From positions 3,162,001 through 3,226,000 of the forward strand of contig JABWDB010000007.1 of the NCBI GenBank assembly GCA_019614645.1: 64,000 nt of DNA, in the 5' to 3' direction. The translations under genes were made by a program, and so were the position numbers. Below are positions 24,061-32,944 of this stretch, one piece after another (within the stretch, counting starts at the first letter, position 1; each line of letters starts with the position of its first letter). A model generated the notes under the pieces. It worked only from the letters and a program-made list of their open reading frames with translations, was not told the DNA's origin and did not search any database. The DNA is from Stratiolaelaps scimitus (taxonomy: Eukaryota; Arthropoda; Arachnida; Mesostigmata; Laelapidae).

Positions 24061-24960
24061 GAACTCTCTGAAACTATTAAGCAAGCGATGAATCGCGAAG
24101 ACCAATCGCTAGCTAATCTGCTAGATCTGCGTCATTATTCGACCCCGTAAGCTCCTTGATGTTTCCAAAAAAGTCAGACGCATAGAGCTTCGACAATGAT
24201 GGTTGTAATTTACTAGCTAGCTTGATATCCGAATGAACCCGAATGATGTGGGCCTAAGTGGCCCCACTGTATGGAAAATACATGCCTTAGCTTGGCACGA
24301 GGCAGCCCTCTAGGTCCGCTACTGTTCTTATTATTTTGTAACGATATCGCTTATGTCTCTATTTCTTATAACGTCATTCCATACGTTGGCGATTCGTCCA
24401 CTCTCATTAGTGGACCAAATCTTCCTAAACTGATTTCCTGGAGCACTCATGACCAATACTGAGAGATGGCCCCTTGCTAATTGTCTATTAGTAAACTTGG
24501 CAACAGCTGTCTTCATCCACTTCCGCTCACCTAGAATTGAGTCGGCCAGTGGAAATGATCATTTTATTGTTGCAGGAGTGCCTATCTCTGGAGCCTGTTC
24601 GGTTCTTGGGTGTACATATGAATGAGCCCTTGGGCGGTGACGCGCATTTGCGCCAACTCGGCCCTAAATTAGCTGCCACCAAAACTGCTATTTCAACACC
24701 TGAGAAGTTCCTCGATGCAACAGAATGTACTGTCTTTTATCATACGTTTTGCCATTCAAGTCTGTCTTGCGACATCGAATACGTTGACCTTAATCGAAAT
24801 AATAGAGTTGTACCTTTCTTAAATTTCAGGAAAGAGCATTGTGAAGATCTCTCCCCGCCCGAGACGTTTGGATCCACTTTCAAAGCTCGCAGCGTTCCGT
24901 TCACCATCCAGTGTCTAGAATCTGCACTGGTATTGTACAATTTTCCATGATCTTTTTCCT
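24061..24960 (+). pseudogene. LINE-E reverse transcriptase remnant, multiply broken
   Basis: RT motifs appear in order but in shifting frames. ELSETIKQAMNRED and LANLLDLRHYSTP (24061-24150) match the palm segment usually written LDLSKAFDTV, with the aspartate region degraded. SPLGPLLFLLFCNDI (about 24305-24350) is motif B. YVGD replaces YADD (about 24380-24395), which would inactivate the enzyme. VRFLGVHMNEPLGGDAHL (about 24598-24655) is the FLG motif, followed by KLAATKTAI and FYHTFCHSSLSCDI, then VPFTIQCLESALVLYN near the C-terminus. Opposite orientation to the LINE-A copy next to it, and clearly a different, older family. It ends about 165 bases before a (TA)n array. Confidence 0.8.
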
Positions 24961-25123
24961 TTAATATTTGTGATCATTGACCTTCAACAAACAGTAACAA
25001 TGGAGGCTGTTGTAACCTTGCTCTGCCTTTGTTCTGGTGCTGCTTATGTTCATAATGATGTTTCTCTTCGGACCGAAATTCGCGCTTTACAGAAGACCCT
25101 TACCAGCTTCTAAGTCGTAATTT

Positions 25124-25151
25124 AATATATATATATATATAATATATATAT
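25124..25151. repeat. (TA)n microsatellite
   Basis: TA array of about 28 bases with one AA interruption, about 165 bases downstream of the LINE-E reading. Confidence 0.9.
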
Positions 25152-26597
25152 GGCTTTTGTTTTAAATAGGAAGAGGATGAGTACACTGGCCGTTTCGTTT
25201 ATGTTCGTAAACGCCGGTCTGTTCCATAGTTCATACCTATAATAGGATTTTGTGCAATTGATCGAAATTGAATATGTTGTTTGTATAACTGGACATCGCG
25301 CGCTCGAAGGACAGAATACTGAAGTGCAGTAGACAATGAGTAATTTGCCATAAACACGAATGTGCCAGAGTCGTCATCATTGTTAATCGTAGTTGTGTTC
25401 TTGTAAATGCTTGGCACTCGACATCGAAGTGAGACGGTGGATCATTGCGGCATTGAGGAACGGGCGCCTTGAGGTGTCTTGACCCAGCCGGATAATATCG
25501 TACACTGTGGCTGTTATTTTCGGTCCAGTGGTGTAAGCGACTGGCTATTTCGTTTCACATACATTGACTGCTAGTCAAAAACCCCCACCAACAAAACCAA
25601 CATGATTCTATTTATATCTTCCCCCCACCCCGAGCCCAAGGCTCCTATCCCATCATATATACGGCGGCAGGAGACTCGAAGCTGGTGCATCAACAAGCGC
25701 CAGATGACTATGATAAACAATCAATATCAACAATCTTATAAACATTCCGATTTTGGTGCATATGATCCAATAACAATTTTTTATATATAACAATCTTTTT
25801 CTATGTAAAAAATATATATAACAATATAACAATTTTTTGGTGAACATTAGCTTATCTAGGCGTCGTTGGTAACGATAATGACAAGCAGACGAACCGAATG
25901 CTGTGTCAAAAGGATGGTTGTTTTTTTGACAGTTATCACACACTATTATATTTTCGGCTTCTTCCTCCTGATCGTGGTAATTGAGTAGTAGGAGATAATC
26001 GTGGAGTTTGCTGGCAGGGCCTCCATTTTTGATCAACACTACCACTCGGCAAAGTGGACCGTTTTAACCTCAATGGAATCTCACTGGCAGTATGGTCATC
26101 TCGATCTCTTTCAAAAATTACAAAAAATGTAAGCTAGAAATGTGCGCACCGGGTAATCGTGTCAGTTAGAAAACTAAAGTTTCTCGCGTTCAAAGGCAAC
26201 TTTCGTGGTTTTAATTCTTACATGCTACTATCTAAGTAGGCAGTTCCAGAAAAGTATACGGTAACAATTGCCGGACAATTTCTATGGAAAGGTTACGCTC
26301 GATGCCGTCGAACTTTGGCTACTTTCCCATGGTGTTTTAGCATAACAGCGAGCTCTGAGCGTATTTAGTTGTTTCAATTTCTCCGTCAAATTACCACTCG
26401 GGCTTCGTCTGGGCTCCAAATATACGATGTCCCATATAGCCCCCAAGGGGGTCATATAATCCAACTCAATGCTTTGGACCTTTATAAAAGCAATTTGTTT
26501 CCGGCTTGTTTTATGGACATATAGCTCTGGGACATGCGAAACTGTGATAGAAAAACCAAATGGTCATTTCGATTTTTTTGCTCGGACCCTTCCTTCG
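25152..26597. other. unannotated DNA
   Basis: AT-rich, with AT-only patches around 25780-25835. A 130-codon minus frame (25653-26045) is rich in leucine/tyrosine/isoleucine from AT-rich DNA and shows no domain. Confidence 0.3.
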
Positions 26598-26702
26598 CTG
26601 GACGCGTGATCTGTCGGAGCCCCTTCTGATAGACCCTTACTGATAGGTTGTCCTGAGCACACGTTCACGCGGAACAGTTGTTAATATTGTAGCACTTCAA
26701 AT
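26598..26702. repeat. repeat E copy 1
   Basis: Matches 44247-44335: CTGGACGCGTGATC, then CGGAGCC, then TGAGCACACGTTCACGC and a related A/T-rich end (GTAGCACTTCAAAT against CTACGCTTGAAAT). This copy has about 15 extra bases in the centre. In copy 2 the string GTTCGAGCC fits the core of a polymerase III B-box, so a tRNA-derived SINE piece is possible. Confidence 0.55.
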
Positions 26703-28363
26703 GAGAGAAAACAAATCGCGAACCACTATTTCGCCATTTCATAACTCTGCTGACGTTCGGGTTGACGCAAGTACTTCTTGTCTGTCCTAAGTGCCCCTCC
26801 ATCAAGAGGAATTTCCCCTGTAGAGAAAAATTCAAGAACACCACGTGTGTCTGGCGTTGATGCGTGTCACATATGCTAAATGTCCGATAGTAACTCACTT
26901 CCAAAGCAAGCGTGCACTTGTTAGGAAAAACAGCTTGCCGCACGTGGCCCCTGTCTATTCAACCCTTAATCGTTAAATCGACGTTAACGTGGAAAAGTGG
27001 CCCTCCGTTTCATTCGGGCACTTCTTCAAAGTACCCCTCGCATATCAGGAGCCTCGATGAGATGGAGAAAGAATAGCGATAATTGTTCGCTCTCCTCTTG
27101 CCGCAGGGGGGTAAGACGGTGTTCTACGTCAATCAACTAACCTAATGGCTTGTCTTACCACTCGAACGTTACATTTATCTTCGCTGATCTCACACACTAA
27201 CCTATAGAGCGTGGTTAGTAAATCGGACATCATTCTGAAGGAACAACGCAGACCTGTCTAGCGCATCACAGGGCATTTAAGGAACCGGAGACAGGGCGAA
27301 AAAACCTCAGCGTGACCACCGGTCGTTTGCGAATAACTGGACGGTACTGGCTCGCTAAAGAAAATATGTAAATGGCTGCTAAGACCCTGAGCGGGGAGAC
27401 TCGCACCACAGCCTAGTCTCTATGTTGAAGCTTTAAGTTAAGAAGCACTGGATTGTCTAGTTTAAGATGACAAGCAAGTATAGCGTATGGTAATTATGTT
27501 TCATCAGTTAGTTTGAATTCAAGATTCTCAAAATCGATATTGTCGCGAGGCTTCCTGCACTCAAATGATTATGGAGGCCACCATTTGAGCTGGCGGTGAG
27601 TTAACTTGTCTCGATTCGACACAACGTTTTACGCACATCTCGAATTGTCAGGAGGCTCCTCTCTCATCTGTGTTGCTTGGTCGCGACAAGGCGTAAGGGT
27701 TTTTGAAAGCAAACTCAGGGACTGTTGTAGAAGCACCGATCGATCTTCAAGCTTTTAGGGAGTACCCTGGGGTCTGCGTTGACGAAAATCGCATAATGAT
27801 CATGGCTACGCAGTTAGGGTTACTTCACCAGTCTTTCTATATCCATCTCCCTATTTTCGTTTCTTTGACGAACGACAGTAATGAACTCAGTGCGCGCTCT
27901 TTTCGGAATGCTTATTTGTATACGCTTTGTGCGTATTCGACCTTGCTATAGTAAATTGGATTTGATAGGACACCTCAGCGCGAAGACTTCAAAGTGTCAA
28001 GCGAGAATTGGCGACCAAATAGAATCCTCTTTAAATATGACTGTTAGAGACGCGTGCCGTTTCCCTTTGAGCAGCGTACAAACGCTGTTTGAGATAGATG
28101 GCCTCGAAACAAACGTGAGGTAAGCGTTTGCACCAGATTCACAAGCGATATCATGGACTATGTTCGCAGAAAGGTCGGGGATTAGTGTTTAGTACTATAC
28201 TCACGAGCGAGAGCAAGGCAGAGAGAAAAAGTACGACAGGAACCAGATACGAACATATCTATTTAAAGGATCCGCTTTTCCAAATAGAAACGGACTACAG
28301 ATAAGCAGAAGTGAGTTTTCACTGAATATGCCATATATATACGTGTGCTCCTCACGTGTTCAT
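26703..28363. other. unannotated DNA
   Basis: Nothing recognised. Two overlapping plus frames of 80-82 codons (27703-28123) have no domain. Confidence 0.3.
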
Positions 28364-28379
28364 GTATATATATATATAT
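28364..28379. repeat. short (TA)n microsatellite
   Basis: TA array of 16 bases near other short TA blocks (28334-28340). Confidence 0.8.
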
Positions 28380-29959
28380 CATACAGACACGCGCATATGC
28401 AAACACCTACACACACTACAATCTGTGTCGCTGACGTCATATTTATGTTTTCAATATTTCTAAACCTGTTCGAAGCTTCCCATTAGAGAGGAGGGTATGG
28501 TAGACTCGTTCATGATTTCCAGCAGAGCTTCTCAACAATTTTTCACTCTCGCTTTCTGGACGAGAGACGGCCGACTCCGACCGAATCTCCCGGCCCGCTC
28601 TCTTCTAACCTTGGCTGGCTGTCTCATATGGTCCGTTTGCTCGCCTCGTCGGCAGTGGCAGCCGCCGGTGTCCATCGTCGAGGGGATCTGGAGGGACCCA
28701 GGAGAGCCCGGGACCTTGGGACTCGCACTGTCTCGTCTGGCTAGCCAGGCGACTGTCAAGGGGGTGTATTTAATCACCGAACGGACGATTCGGAACTGCT
28801 TCGCAGTTTGGGGCACGGCACACGGTGCAGGACTCGGTACCTAGCTCACTTCGCGGCAGAGCTGGTCCGAGTGTGAAGAACTCCCGAAAAGGTAGTCCTG
28901 CCATGAAAAGACATACGAGATATGTACGTGCCAAGAATTCGGTTATTTCTAAAGCTGAAAACTCAGTGCGAGAGAAAGAGAGAGATAAGCGGATAGCAGA
29001 TGAGTCGGTAGTCAGAGACTTCCCAACTGCTGTAGCGGACATGACGACAAACGCCGAGTATAGCCTGGAAATCATATTGAACACAACGAGAGGCTAGTTG
29101 ATCACGAGCAGCAGAATTTCAATTGGTGATAACACCAAACACCGCCATCTCCTTCATCGAAACGAGGGTCCGCCGCCTCCTCCACTGCCTCCGAGGAGTT
29201 CACTCAGGAGTTGATGGACGAAGGACAAGTATCCGGAAATATGCGTTCTCGTAATAGAAAATTCGTGTGTGTGCGTCTGCGCGTATCTGGATTGGCCTCT
29301 GTTTGAGTGTGACTTGATGAACAGCAGTGCGGACAATACGTACGTAGATGTAGAACACGAAATGGGAACGGCTGCTCTCATAGTCTGCGAATGATACAAT
29401 TTCCTGCCAGATCTTGTATGCAGGATTGCTAGTCATAGGGTTCTTTAGTAAATAAGCGAAACACTGCATCGCAACCTGCTGAAGTCGTATTTTTCGTTCA
29501 TTGCAATATTCAAACGCACGTACAGGGTTTGTCTATCCGATTAATTTGCCGGGGACACACTTCTCTTACTCCACTAGTTCATATGGCCTTGGTAAGGCCG
29601 TTTGACTCAGTCCGGATTGGTGTTGCAAGTTGATGTATGAAACTGATCAGGATCATATCTCGTGCCTCAACCTATGATCTCACTCAAAGAGGACAGTGAC
29701 ATTTCGGCTATCAATTTAATAATAAAGAATGTTTTAATATTATTTTAATAATACCCCTCAGGGATCTCAGGACTTATCACAAGACGAAATGACTTATCAC
29801 ATCTGTCTGCTCAAAGCTAAATGAGATACAAGCAATGGCTAAACAGAACGGCGTTGTTATCACTACTTTGGGATCACTATTTCACGGGTAGCTAAGGAAG
29901 TACGCCGCACTCCAAGCAACGCACCTTTTTTCCCCCTTGCTTTTGAGACCTTGGGCGGG
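28380..29959. other. unannotated DNA, GC-rich in its first part
   Basis: Between about 28495 and 29090 the DNA is GC-rich and open on both strands (115 codons plus at 28497-28844, 94-104 codons minus). Stops are sparse because of composition and no domain is visible. A (CCTCC)-type purine/pyrimidine patch lies near 29170-29190. Confidence 0.3.
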
Positions 29960-30133
29960 CACGGCCCTCTCACTGCGAACTTTCTCGAAGGGGTCTACCA
30001 TTGGTTGATCCGCGCCACCGGAGACAAGAGTGCAGGTTCTTTCCGTCTGCAGCGCCTGTCCCTCGCTGTGCAGAGGGGCAATGTCATCGCCTTCCTCGGG
30101 ACATTGTCCACTTCACCCCTCCATAATCCCTAG
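29960..30133 (+). pseudogene. repeat F copy 1, protein-like fragment
   Basis: Reads HGPLTANFLEGVYHWLIRA then TGDKSAGS and RLSLAVQRGNVIAFLGTL to a stop. The same peptide in decayed form occurs at 36832-36979 (LEGFFHWLVCAT, SLAVRQGGNAIASLGTM). Similarity between the two copies is stronger at protein than at DNA level and keeps frame over about 45 codons, which points to an old protein-coding mobile element. I do not recognise the family. It is followed at 30164 by tandem-repeated DNA. Confidence 0.5.
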
Positions 30134-30163
30134 AAATAATTCCTAACTACTGTATGTTTGAGT

Positions 30164-30289
30164 AAGCTGTAATAGATTGTTATCGTATATGTATAGCTGT
30201 AATAGACTATTAAATTTCACGGGTACGTTCGAAAGTTATGTTGAAAGAGACTACATAGGCTACATAGTTATGTTGAAATAGACTACATA
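30164..30289. repeat. two adjacent short tandem duplications
   Basis: AGCTGTAATAGATTGTTA at 30164-30181 recurs at 30195-30212 with two changes (period 31). AGTTATGTTGAAAGAGACTA at 30234 recurs at 30266 with one change (period 32). The similar period suggests related replication-slippage events in the 3' flank of repeat F. Confidence 0.75.
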
Positions 30290-30799
30290 CTATTGCGGGC
30301 ACCTCTCGTATTCTGTCGTCGCCAATAGATCTACCCAAACGCATTGCACAGAGTACTGTGTTTTGACGAGTCTCGTTCCCTCTTTAATCCGGACTTTATA
30401 TTCTGGGAATGTACCCTGACACAGTTTAGCCACCAAAGCTTTTGCGGATGCTGCTACTGCCTCATTGAAATCGGCAACGATCTCTTCCTGCTGAACTATC
30501 TTTTATCTTCGATGCACACCGATTAAGCCGAGTCGCACAAAACCGTAAATACGAGTGTTTGCGGTTATCGCGAAACACTACCAGTCGGGATACGTTGGTT
30601 CGTCCTGGCTCGGTACTATTAAGTTATCGGCCGGTTTTATTTGCTGACCCAGCTAGTGGTTTTGTTAAGTTTGCAACTCCATTTCCCACTACATTGCAAA
30701 CCTTCATTAATTGACCTGTACCCTAGTCCTTACTAAATATCATAAATTCAAGGGTCTGTCCATAATTAGTTGATTCAGGTACATATGGCAACCCTTGCT
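30290..30799. other. unannotated DNA
   Basis: No motif recognised; a 60-codon frame at 30344-30526 has no domain. Confidence 0.3.
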
Positions 30800-30824
30800 G
30801 CAGTTCCTTTAATAAATCAATATA
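30800..30824 (+). mobile_element. LINE-A/SINE-A tail remnant
   Basis: GCAGTTCCTTTAATAAATC followed by AATATAG matches the last part of the shared SINE-A/LINE-A tail at 21 of 23 positions. The rest of the element is not recognisable upstream, so this is a short orphan piece. The GTTC state matches the LINE-A and 31.6-kb SINE-A copies. Confidence 0.45.
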
Positions 30825-30831
30825 GTCTTGA

Positions 30832-31015
30832 CCGGTTATTCAGTTAGTATGATACCGTACAAAATAGTTATTTATGGTGCCGGCAACAGTGATAGTGTTA
30901 ATCGATTACAACTACAGTAGAACGATGCCCTCCGGGCTATCTTTGGTTTTTTTGGTTCTTCATAAATGCCAGCTTGTCGTATTCACTAGCGCCTTCCTAA
31001 TTTAGCACCATACTC
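30832..31015 (+). pseudogene. LINE-A-like RT C-terminal remnant
   Basis: Reads YSVSMIPYKIVIYGAGNSDS, then VNRLQLQ, a stop, and NDALRAIFGFFGS, then decays through further stops. This parallels VYNSLLIPTLGYVMSIWG and QNDALRAVFG of LINE-A copy 1 in the same order and spacing. It is an ancient copy from the same or a sister family. It lies downstream of the orphan tail, so the two pieces are from different insertions. Confidence 0.6.
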
Positions 31016-31271
31016 AAGCTACAACTATGTCCTCTCGGCCATTTTGTGTCCTTCGCACAGTATTTGAACTAGCGCGAACTGTTCCTATCGATTAGTCGCC
31101 GCATCGCACGGGCCGGGGATTAGGTGACCGAGCGTTCCCGGGCAGGACCCCAACGCGGAAGCCACAGTAGTCATAGGAGACTAAGGCACCCGGGTATAGA
31201 ACACTAGCTGGAGCAGTACACACCTTCCCCAGAGATCGAAGTAATGCCAAGCGTGCCGATTTTGGGGAAGA
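31016..31271. other. unannotated DNA
   Basis: Short gap with no recognised feature; GC content rises near 31090-31200. Confidence 0.3.
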
Positions 31272-31430
31272 GATACACTCTCAGCAGAGGATGGTTTTAG
31301 CAGGCAGAGGCGGCGTTTTGTCATCCACGTCAACCATGCACTGGATCGGCCCACTTTCGTGGAGATTTGAATGCCTCTGGTGGTGTCCGTGCGTTTGAAG
31401 AAAATTTCCTCCGCTCAATAAAAAAAAAGA
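31272..31430 (+). mobile_element. SINE-C copy 1, full length
   Basis: Begins GATACACTCTCAGCAGAGG exactly as copy 3 at 48738 does, so both 5' ends coincide and this is a complete ~160-bp element. It contains TTAGCAGGCAGAGG (possible A-box), CACTGGATCGGCCCA, GGAGATTTGAATG (possible B-box, mutated here), and ends GAAGAAAATTTCCTCC then a run of nine A at 31421-31429. Poly-A sets it apart from SINE-A. No target duplication is clear. No protein is encoded; frames through it on either strand are shadows. Confidence 0.75.
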
Positions 31431-31549
31431 CGCCGCATCGTTGGGGTAGATTTCGTTGTGTCCATTTGATTTTCGCAATCAATTGCAGCCTCAGAGTTCT
31501 CTATACCAACTAAACCACATGCGAGAAGATGAGGTCTACTTAGCCGGCC

Positions 31550-31710
31550 AGAGACTTAGCCGTCAGCGCGGTGGCTTGGACGGCTAAGTCTCTCGTGGTA
31601 AGCCAGGGGCTGCAGGTTCGAGTCCAGCTGCGTGATGGTATAGAAGAGAACTTAAGCATTGTCAAATAGCAGTTCCTTTAATAATCCAATCAAGCTTCAC
31701 CTTTACTAGC
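31550..31710 (+). mobile_element. SINE-A copy 3 with inverted 5' duplication
   Basis: Plus-strand SINE-A: GGACGGCTAAGTCTC, CAGGTTCGAGTCCAG (B-box), a tail with GAAC at 31648-31651, CTTAAGCATTG, and GTTC at 31672-31675, then CTTTAAT and CACCTTTAC. Its first 15 bases (31579-31593) are repeated in perfect inverted orientation at 31550-31564, 14 bases upstream. Both tail tetranucleotides carry the LINE-A-type state (GAAC/GTTC), keeping the predicted pairing. TACTTAGC at 31537-31544 and TACTAGC at 31704-31710 may be an imperfect target duplication, which would place the inverted piece inside the insertion. Confidence 0.8.
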
Positions 31711-31724
31711 TGAACGAATCGAAA

Positions 31725-31744
31725 TTATATATATATATATATAT
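31725..31744. repeat. (TA)n microsatellite
   Basis: TA array of 20 bases only 15 bases after the end of SINE-A copy 3. Confidence 0.9.
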
Positions 31745-32355
31745 GTATACACATGTGTGTGTGAGGAATTTCATGCGGTAACAGATGTTGATGACAATGA
31801 TGGTTTGTAGTAATCAAGGGTGCTCCCTTGTGTGCCAGATTTTGGTGACGACTCCGTTCTTAACGGCGCCCATCTACTGTGGTGTTATAATACGAAGTCT
31901 TCTTCTATTTGGTACAGAGAAGTAAGCTCTTTCTACAAAGTTTCGACAGGGCACAAACGCATTGTATTTCATTGCTGTCGTAGATGCAGAAAACTACCCC
32001 ACTGTTTGTCTCCCTACGGTTTGACTCTATATTTAGGAGGGGTCGTGAGATAAAGTTAGAAAGTGAGGAGCAAGACAAACATATTGAGATGTATGAATGC
32101 AAATGCCCATGAAGATTGATAGCGTTCCCTTGGGAGCGTTGACGCCTGTGGGGCATAAAAGACCATGCGAAAGACCAGTATGAACGCCGCACGCTGCTGA
32201 GAAAGGCACTCCTTTCGGCATTTCTTTACAGTATTTCTCTCACTCTACGCAAGGTGCTACAACGTCTTGTGTGCAACTGGAACATTTGATAGATTCATCT
32301 CACAAGCCTTGTTGGCACCTCTCATCAGCTTGCAGTTAGAATTCAATTTTTCAAT
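31745..32355. other. unannotated DNA
   Basis: No element recognised; frames up to 95 codons without domains. Confidence 0.3.
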
Positions 32356-32440
32356 TTCATTAGTGGTTTATTTTCAGAACTGCAGTTTCACAATGCTTAA
32401 GTTCTCGCAAAAAAAAATTGAACAAAAGGTGTATATACAA

Positions 32441-32570
32441 CAAGGTCAGGATAATCTAACTTATAACACGGTCAGGATAATCTGACTTATAACACGGTCA
32501 GGATAATCTGACTTACAACGTGGTCAGGATAGTCTGAGACATATCGTGACCAGGATAATCTGACAAAATA
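32441..32570. repeat. 26-bp minisatellite, five units
   Basis: Five head-to-tail units start at about 32441, 32467, 32493, 32519 and 32545, with core GGTCAGGATAATCTGACTTA (32476-32495). Units 2 and 3 are nearly identical; units 4 and 5 are more diverged. It lies inside the LINE-A 3' untranslated region. Confidence 0.92.
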
Positions 32571-32592
32571 TAATTGTAATTATATTCACATT

Positions 32593-32732
32593 TTAAATCC
32601 TCCCCGCAAGGAACTTTTTTGCTTCACTTGCAAACTTTTTAGCTGAAGTGAGGGAACGAAGCTCGCGCGGGAGCGAGCCCCAGACGACCGGTAGACGGTA
32701 AGCCAGAGCTTGGCGGCTGGACTCTTTGACAG
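32593..32732 (-). pseudogene. LINE-A ORF2 last ~45 codons
   Basis: Reads SSRQALAYRLPVVWGSLP, RELRSLTSAKKFASEAKK and FLAGRI to a stop. The corresponding end of copy 1 is SLAYQMPLVWSSLPKEVREL, TSTRKFAKEIKK. Frame and key residues (VW.SLP, LTS, KF) are kept, so the fragment is not very old. Confidence 0.85.
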
Positions 32733-32880
32733 TAAATGGAATCAATACGTGGGCTTTTTAAAAAAATACGCTTGTAAAAAGAATCTAATTCCTGTTCAAA
32801 TGATCCTTATTAGAATAGAAGCATTTGCTTCTTGCTTTATATTGGCTCATACAACAAATAGGCTCTTTCCTGTGAGCGCG

Positions 32881-32944
32881 ATATATATATATATATATAT
32901 ATACAACGCTCACATCGTATTTTTGTCGTTATATATATATATAT
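32881..32944. repeat. two (TA)n arrays 27 bases apart
   Basis: TA arrays at 32881-32903 and 32930-32944. They lie about 150 bases beyond the LINE-A copy 2 coding scrap. Confidence 0.9.

Larger units (their letters stand above)
32356..32732 (-). mobile_element. LINE-A copy 2, 3' fragment with minisatellite
   Basis: Minus-strand 3' end of a LINE-A element: about 45 terminal codons (32593-32732), a 3' untranslated region occupied by a 26-bp tandem repeat (32441-32570), and the tail GAGAACTTAAGCATTG, GCAGTTCTGAAAATAAACC. Tail tetranucleotides are GAAC (plus-strand GTTC at 32401-32404) and GTTC (plus-strand GAAC at 32377-32380), as in copy 1. Copy 1 has a different, AT-rich untranslated region, so the two belong to different subfamilies. 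Confidence 0.88.

Noticed and set aside
32441..32570. CRISPR array
   Set aside because: Units are contiguous 26-bp tandem repeats with no unique spacers, within a LINE 3' region in eukaryotic DNA.
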